Origin: Parus major
Taxonomy: Eukaryota > Chordata > Aves > Passeriformes > Paridae
Direction: 5' to 3'
Length of the DNA: 64,000 bases
Assembly (NCBI RefSeq): GCF_001522545.3
Contig: NC_031773.1
Location: forward strand, 40,506,434 to 40,570,433
A model generated the notes under the pieces. The model saw only the letters and a program-made list of their open reading frames with translations. It was not told the DNA's origin and made no database searches. The translations under genes and the position numbers were made by a program. This document shows positions 57,001 to 64,000 of the stretch, piece by piece. Position 1 is the stretch's first letter, and each line of letters starts with the position of its first letter.

Positions 57001-58590
57001 TTTTTATATGATTAAAATAAAAATTCTTAGTTTTTAAAGTCAAAAATTATGTTAAAATGTTAGTATGAAATATTGCCCTCCATGAAAATTTTGGTGGTAT
57101 CTTTTCCAGTAGACTTATTCTTGAAATTCTGCCTAGTGAACTGAATGAAGTCCAAATTATCTTAATATTCTGAGCAGAACTGAATTCCATGTAAATATTG
57201 TGTATATGACTTACATTGAACACTTGTACATAAAATTAAGTTGTTCTGACTTTTGCTCCAATGAATTTTCAGAGACAGAATTTTTCAACTCACAATGGAA
57301 CTGAGGACCAAATAATTAAATTCCAGACAAATCTCTGTGGTGTTAACAGCCACTGGTCTTTCTTTCTTGTTGGTAGTGATGTATGTTTCTATCTCAGATA
57401 ACAGATTCTCTGCGTGTATTCTAAAGGCAGGTTTTACAATACTCTGTTTCGAACCCGAGATGCAAACCTTCTCACTGGACCACTGCCATCATACAAGAGC
57501 TGGCAGATAATATTAGGAAAGAATAATTTAGGAAAATCAGTAAATAAAAAATAAATAATCTGAATTGTAGCAAATATTCCCACTTAAAAGAGATATTTGT
57601 ATATAAATTGTTTAATAATTACTTCCATGCTTCAGAAAATTTATGATTAAAATAGGAGTTAATTATATCAAGGGTTGTAGGAAAATCATTTATGCTATTC
57701 CTAAGAATCATATTTGAGTGATCTGACAGTGTACTGGATAATAAATGTTCTTAAGTAAAGCATTGTTAAAAAAGCAAATTCATAGAGCTTTATTTTTATT
57801 GTTCAAATGAACTTTTGAAGATTCAATTAATTCTGGGCAATGTCAACACAGCAGTCTCTTTGGAAGAGGGGAAATCTGCCAGGATGTTTGGTGGATGAGC
57901 AGCAGGTTGAGAAAAGCTGTGTTGCTGGAAGCAGAGTGGCCACCAATCTTGTAATGACCTGGTAACTGACCCTTCTGAGTAATCTTGTAAATGACCTTGC
58001 AAATTAGATCTTAGGAAATTTCCTAATTCTCTTAGCAGTGAGGTAGCCAAGAACATAGAAGGAGAGTCAGGGCCAAAATCTTCCAACTTACTGGAAAGTA
58101 CTTTCAAAAAGTAAACAAATTCTGTCAGAGCAGAATCCTAGGGGCATTGTATGTTTATTAGAAACATCACGTGTACATATTTTTTGCCTCCACTGAGAGA
58201 TAGCCTTTAGTTATAAATCTGAATTCTAAAGATACTTTGACTGAAGTGTAGTTTGGAGGCACAGATGCTTTCTGGTGCACACAGTTTCTAACAGGTTCTT
58301 GGTGAAGGCACACAGGTTCTCACTGCTGTGCAGTAAAACATTCCTGACTGAAGTATTTTACACGATATCTTGCTAGTGTCCAGCCCACCTTCTGCTTGAA
58401 GATGGTAATACTTATTATCTTTGCAAAAGGTTCATTACTTTGGCTTCTTCTTCTAAAGCCTATTAGTCTGAAAAAAACCCAAAGCAGTAAGTTTGAGTTA
58501 CAGTGAACTGGGCCACTTGCAATGTTTGCCTATCAGTGTTAAGTATGCCACGAATATATATATCTATAAATACATTGTGACCCATATCTG

Positions 58591-58609
58591 AAAAAAAAAA
58601 AAAAAAAAA
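58591..58609 (+). repeat. Poly-A run
   Basis: About 19 A followed by A-rich sequence. No attached retroelement recognised. Confidence 0.8.
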
Positions 58610-60175
58610 TTAAAAATAAAAGAAGGAGAAAAAGGCATCAATTGTGTAGCTAGTAAGGATTTAGAAACATTTGGGAAAAATTTCCATTTCAGAAACAAAG
58701 GTTAAATGGATAAACAAATTCCTGTCTGTGAATGTAGGTAACAAACTTGTAGCACTTGCAGCACTTCTCTTGTTCTGTTTATCATGTTTTGATTGTAGTA
58801 GTCGCTTTGTTCTGAAATAAACCCATAATATCCTGCAATTCTATCTAAGTACTGAGTTGAAGATCACAGCATTTACCAGTATTTGGTTATCCCTCTCTTC
58901 AAAACGATGTTGTTATATTTATTTACAAGTACTTAAATGTAAAACTTTGTGTAATAAAAGCCTGATACCTCTTTAATGTGAAAATTAGTGGTTAATGTGC
59001 AAATACAGGAAGATGCTTAGGTACTCTAAGTAATTATCACTAAGAAAAATATAAACAAAGAAAGTCTTTTACATTTTTTTACATTAAAATATATTTATTT
59101 TTTGGTCCAAAGAAACTTTTTTATTAGTATTACCTCCCAACAGAATTACAGAACATCAATGAAACAAATATAGCTAGAACATTAATATTAACAATAATTT
59201 CTTAAATCCTACTGCAACAAAAAAGAAAAAACAAAACAACAAAAAAAAGAGCAGTGAAGTAGAGGATTTTGTATTAAGAAAACTGAAGTCAGGAATACAA
59301 TAAACCTTAATCTGATTAGAGTTTTGAAAACTGAATAACATTGAAGGCTATTGGCAGTGTACAACTAAGTTGAGGAACCTCTTCTGTTTTTGGTGAGACC
59401 TCGGAGAAAGATGAATAATTAATCTGGTTTTGCTTCCTGATTTCCAGTTTTCTGTACTGCACAAATTTTTTCCCATGCTCTTTCAGCACTGAGACCAGTC
59501 TTCATTAGCAAGATAAGCAGGAGTAAATCAACAGAAAGGAAGAAAGAGCCCATGGTACAGCACCAAAAATCATTGTTTAGTTTCATGGAGTATCTGGAAC
59601 ATACCAAGTTTACTGCAGCTTACTTATTATACAATTCTATTGTATTCATATTATTATATTATGCAATATTCAGTTTAGTGCTGTTACAGAGATACTAAAT
59701 TTAATTTTTCTATCAATAATTGTTAAACTAAGACTGAAGCTAGCTTTTAATACTCCAGCCTTTTCATGGCTGCATTTAGGCAAGACCTGCTACAGGTTAT
59801 GGAGAAATAAAATTTGGTCTTCTTTTTTTTATAGGAGATCAGATTAATTCTTTTTCTAACATCCTGCAAATGTAATGTCTGTTGGAAGATCTCTGTGAAC
59901 TGGAAAACCAGAAAATATCATATAAGTGATAACTAAGAATTTGTGGAGTTTTTTATATGTTCCAATTTTGTTGCATTTATTTAAATTGTTTCTTTTTTTA
60001 ATTATTTTTATTAGTATGGTAGCTATTTTTAAGAGGGGTATGTAACTTATTTGTCTTTGTGCTGCATCTCTTAAATCTGTGTAGGTGAGGAGTGAAAAAT
60101 CCCTGACCTGCTCCCAGTAGTTCCAACTCCCAAACTATTTTCAGGAAATATTTTTCGTAGACCAGCTGGGACTGC

Positions 60176-60280
60176 CTTTCTTTTTCCCTTTCTTTTTTCT
60201 TTTTTTCTTTTTTTTCCTTTTTTTTGTGTTTTTGTTTTTTGTGTTTTCTTTTTGTTTTGTTTTGTTTTTGTTTTTTTTTG
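60176..60280 (+). repeat. Pyrimidine tract merging into (TTTTG)n
   Basis: About 60 bp of almost pure C/T followed by about 45 bp of T-runs separated by single G, including TTTTG units. The lysine-rich minus-strand open frame here is an artefact of this composition. Confidence 0.9.
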
Positions 60281-63200
60281 ATGGCCTGCCTTTTCCTGTA
60301 GACTATGTATCAGTACTAATTTGGGGGACAAAATTACCTGCTGTTTGTCAGCAAAATGTCTCTCTCTACAGCACTTTCTGATAAGTGACTGATAAGGCAG
60401 ACTGAGAGGAAGCTGCCATACATGCATAATAATGATATTTGTAAGAGAGAACCTGGATCATACTGCACTTTCATAGGAAACACTCAGAGTATGACAGGAT
60501 TTCTTTTGATTCATCTCCCAACAGATGTGAAATCCCAAGTTCTGCAGATGAACCTCTTTTATTTTTTTGACAAATATTTATTTCTGGCATCATTTTAGGC
60601 CATGTATTTCTACCCTTTTTCAGTAGAAATTCAGAAATTATAGAACTTCAGTTTCATTCATCAAAAGATTTTGTTATATGAATTTGAAAATTGTCCATTT
60701 CTTTGGCTGCTCTTAGCTTCTGGATAGAGTGACCTTTCTTTTAACTATAATTTAATACTTATATAATTTTTGGGGGGAGAATCCTATGTCTTGGTTGAGC
60801 AAATACATGATTTTGTTTTCGGATCTTGCTTTTTCTACAAATTCTGCATATGGCATATTTAATTTAATTCTGCTTCTTTCTTAAATGTCCTGGTCTGTTT
60901 TAATTTCCAGAAGTTTTTTCACTATCTTTGAACTTTTATTTATTTTAATGTATTTTGGGTTTTGAGCACTGAACAAACTAAGCCTACCAAAAATCAGAAG
61001 TCATCCATCTGGATTTCTACTCTGTTCTCTCTGTTCTGTACAGTTTTAGATCTGTGCAGTTCTAAAATTTGGCAACATATATTAGGCCTATTGATTATTA
61101 TTGACTGAAGCTAATAAATTCTACTTCAAATAGACAGTAGTTTGATAGACTTTTGAGATAAGGTGACCTTCCTGCCCAGCCTATTAAATCTTAAATCAAA
61201 CTGTGTAATTTATATTGATGCTAAACAGAATCAGAATATAGTATTTACACTTATTACAAAGCATTTCCTAATGTTCCTAATTTCCTAATGTTATGTTTAC
61301 ACGTTCTGACTGAAATATATATCAGAAGTTCTAATTGAAAACTCTTAAGTTAATAGCAATAGCAGTAATTATGCATTTCATCTGCTTAATTTTTGTGGTT
61401 TGTACATTTGTCAAATCTGTCTTACTGATCTAAAAAGTGCAGAGAGAGTTTAGACAACTTTCTCAGTGCCATGTACTGTGTATGTAGTCTTGCTAGAAAT
61501 CTAAATTGCCTGATTTTTCTTGGCAGCCTTTCATTGTGCTTTTAACCATGACAAGTATTTTTTGCATGAGTATTTTTTTAGGGAAACAAAATACTGTCTC
61601 TGTAAAATCTAAATTAATGATGTGAGTCCAGCAGGCATAATTTTCTGATATCAGAAGATAATGCTCAAAATAAAAAAAGTTGAAATAAGTTGATGAATTC
61701 AGTGTTCCACAGTCATCTGGTATGAAGGATGCAAATAAAAATTCTCAGTCAAGTACCAAACAATATTAAATATTGTGCAGATACTAGTTCAAGATCCTCA
61801 CTTTGCAGTCATGTTCTAAGGATTGTGTCTGTGTACAAGGGATAAAGACAAGCAAATATCTAATTTCCTCCTGTTCTACAGCCAGTGCAGAGCCAGGTTC
61901 TTCTGATGGCTTGTTCTGCTCTAGTGCTATAGCCAACAAGCAGACATCCTCACTCCAGCTGGACTTTAACCTGCCATGGCCTTTTCCCCTTTCACCAACA
62001 AATCTGAATTTTAGCCCTGGAAGATTTAAAACACTAGGGCCTGCAAACTGAGGGGAGAGACGGAATAGGAAAAGAATGTCTAGCCTATTGCACTTCTTGT
62101 CCTGTGTGAAAGTATTATTTGAATTGTGGTGATTCAGCTGGTCAGTGCATTCACTTACCATGAGGTGAAGCAATACTTGCTTCAGGGAATGCTTCAGTAT
62201 TTCATTGTAAGCAAACAGTGGAAAGAGGATTAGAAATCACATTTCAGAATCAGCTGCCAAATAAGGAGACCATTAATGCAGCACGTTATTAGCAAATAAG
62301 TCTTGTGTTAAGACTCTTAAGATAAATTAGTTTCTAGGAAATTTTAAAGAAAAGCAGAAAAACGTAAGTTTTTCTGAATTTTATGTTCTAAAGGAATCAG
62401 AAATTTATCTGATTATTAGAAAGGTCATTGAAGAGTGCTTATTTTAACAAATGATAGATTAGGTCTGAATAAAAAAAAAGAATAATCTGCTATATAGTTC
62501 TAATGAGAGCTACTTCCTGTAGGCCACAATTTCAGAAGGAGCACAAAAACCCTCACTAAGTAATCTCAATCTGTGCCAAAGGCTGGCACTGCAGCTGCAT
62601 ATCTAACAATACTTCAGATTTATAATTTTGTTCACTAAGAAAATGTAGGAACTTCACTACTTCCAGTATGTTGAGACTAAATTCTTACAGCAGAATGTGG
62701 TGGGCTTGCACACAGTGACCTTCCAGAGATGAGCAGATTGACAACAGAGCTGCATTATGTGTTAATTATGCAGTTGATGGTAGTTTCTTATTTTTAGAAA
62801 ACTAAAGATAATTTTTGCCTTTCCATGCTTTGAAATATAAATGAGGTTTATATTTATGGTCTTAAACACTGTACTTTATTAAATACAGTGACACAATTTC
62901 TTATTTTAGGGTCCTGCATTTTATTTTTCCTTTTAATATCCATGTATTTTGCCTTATTTTTGCCTGCTGCTCCTCTCTGTAAACATTAGTACCTTGATGT
63001 GTTGGAAAAAGAAGTAATCATGTGAAATATAATGGATTTAAACAGAATTGTATCTGATGATCTTGTTAAAAAATCCTATGCTGAAAATTAATAATGGTCA
63101 TTAAAAATGCTTTTCTGATCAATATTCTGAATTCATTTAAAATACTTGGACTGCTTATCACATAGGCTTCATTCTCCTGAACACAGAGAAAATATATGAC

Positions 63201-64000
63201 TTTTTCAGAAAAGCTGCACTCTGACATATTTATTGACCCAAAAAAAATCATAGGTATCTGTGCAGATGAGAGGAAACACAAGACTTTAAATTACCTTTTC
63301 ACATTCAAGTTCTGGCTTAATGAATATTATGAAAACAGACTAAATGGAAATAAGATGGAAAAGATGTGAGAAAAAAATTATTTTCAGGATTTTCACTAAT
63401 TATTGCCAAAACAAAATAATTGAAAATCCTTTAAAAACCCATACCCACTTTACTTATTATTGATTAATTTTTTTAAGGAAGGACATTAATTACTGTTTTT
63501 AACACTGCTAAATTCTTGCACTCAGAGGTCTTTGTTAAGCTTTTTAACAAAACATGCACTGTCCTTTATAATAACAAATGTTTCTGTATGAAGACACATT
63601 ACAGTTCTTTCTTTGTATGTTTTCCAGAAGAAAAATTAAGACTTTGTTTTTAAAAACAAGACTTAAGAATTATTGAAGACCAAAAGCAATATGATTCTAT
63701 GAAATGAAGAATTTGTATACTTAAAGCTTCATTACTCTTTGATGTTACTGTGAAAGGTTTTACAGAGGATTAGATGGATGAAGATGCACAGCCATGACTG
63801 AGTCAAAGGCAGAGTGCATTAGGCCTGCTAATGAAAGCTTTATCTTTTCTCCTTCAAAATATTTGATTTTTAAATACCTTTGCTTAAGAATTATAATTTG
63901 ATCCTCTTCTTAGAAAACCTTAAATTAAATTAATATTTAATTAAATAAATGGCAGTTTAATACTTGCATTAACCTGTAGTTATTTGTTGTAATGGTTTAT

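Larger units (their letters stand above)
49851..64000. other. Intergenic, no gene recognised
   Basis: About 14 kb of AT-rich sequence downstream of TMTC3. In mammals the next gene on this side is KITLG, but I see none of its coding exons here. The area contains only the simple repeats listed separately and short open frames consistent with chance. Confidence 0.55.

Noticed and set aside
57823..58107. 94-codon minus-strand open frame in intergenic DNA
   Set aside because: No recognisable protein family and no splice or promoter context.
60071..60427. 118-codon minus-strand open frame with a poly-lysine centre
   Set aside because: It reads through the pyrimidine/(TTTTG)n simple repeat; the lysine run is the repeat translated.
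63686..63705. ATGATTCTATGAAAT resembling a CR1 tail
   Set aside because: Only about 12 bases match and the conserved CR1 core upstream is absent.
46560..64000. Possible 3' exons of KITLG, the neighbour on this side in mammals
   Set aside because: No frame on either strand encodes the KIT ligand transmembrane and cytoplasmic tail; the gene, if syntenic, lies further right.

Overview
The window is vertebrate nuclear DNA, most likely from a bird. The evidence is intron-split genes with GT-AG borders, a CpG island in an AT-rich background, and CR1 LINE fragments whose 3' tails end in the avian-style ATTCTATGA. No bacterial, plasmid, phage or CRISPR features were seen. The species cannot be fixed from the sequence alone.

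Layout. (1) 1-10,742, minus strand: the 5' part of CEP290, a ciliary transition-zone coiled-coil protein. Nineteen coding exons (exons 2-20 in human numbering) cover residues 1-685; the gene continues beyond base 1. (2) 10,743-13,411: CEP290 intron 1. (3) About 13,160-14,180: one CpG island, the shared head-to-head promoter of CEP290 and TMTC3. It holds a near-perfect ZNF143-type element, an NRF1-like site, GC boxes and two RFX-type half sites. (4) 13,835-42,526, plus strand: the complete TMTC3, an ER membrane protein with a multi-pass GT-C-like N-terminal half and a C-terminal TPR array, proposed to O-mannosylate cadherins. Thirteen coding exons join in frame into 914 codons plus stop. (5) 42,527 to about 46,560: TMTC3 3' UTR and downstream DNA. 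(6) About 46,560-64,000: AT-rich intergenic DNA with no gene I can support, a CR1 fragment, several simple repeats and one unexplained CpG-rich exon-like segment at 46,776-46,874.

The two genes share a promoter but act in different places: CEP290 at the ciliary transition zone and TMTC3 in ER glycosylation. I find no evidence of a new multi-gene system. The items that most deserve a second look are: a 290-bp direct duplication flanking TMTC3 exons 4 and 5, in which both copies keep the same open frame; a CpG-rich patch with a CTCF-like motif in TMTC3 intron 3; the orphan exon-like segment at 46.8 kb; an unusually weak splice donor after the CEP290 start-codon exon; and an overlapping uORF at the TMTC3 start.

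Exon borders were read by eye from splice consensus, reading-frame continuity and recalled vertebrate CEP290 and TMTC3 proteins. No alignment or database search was run.
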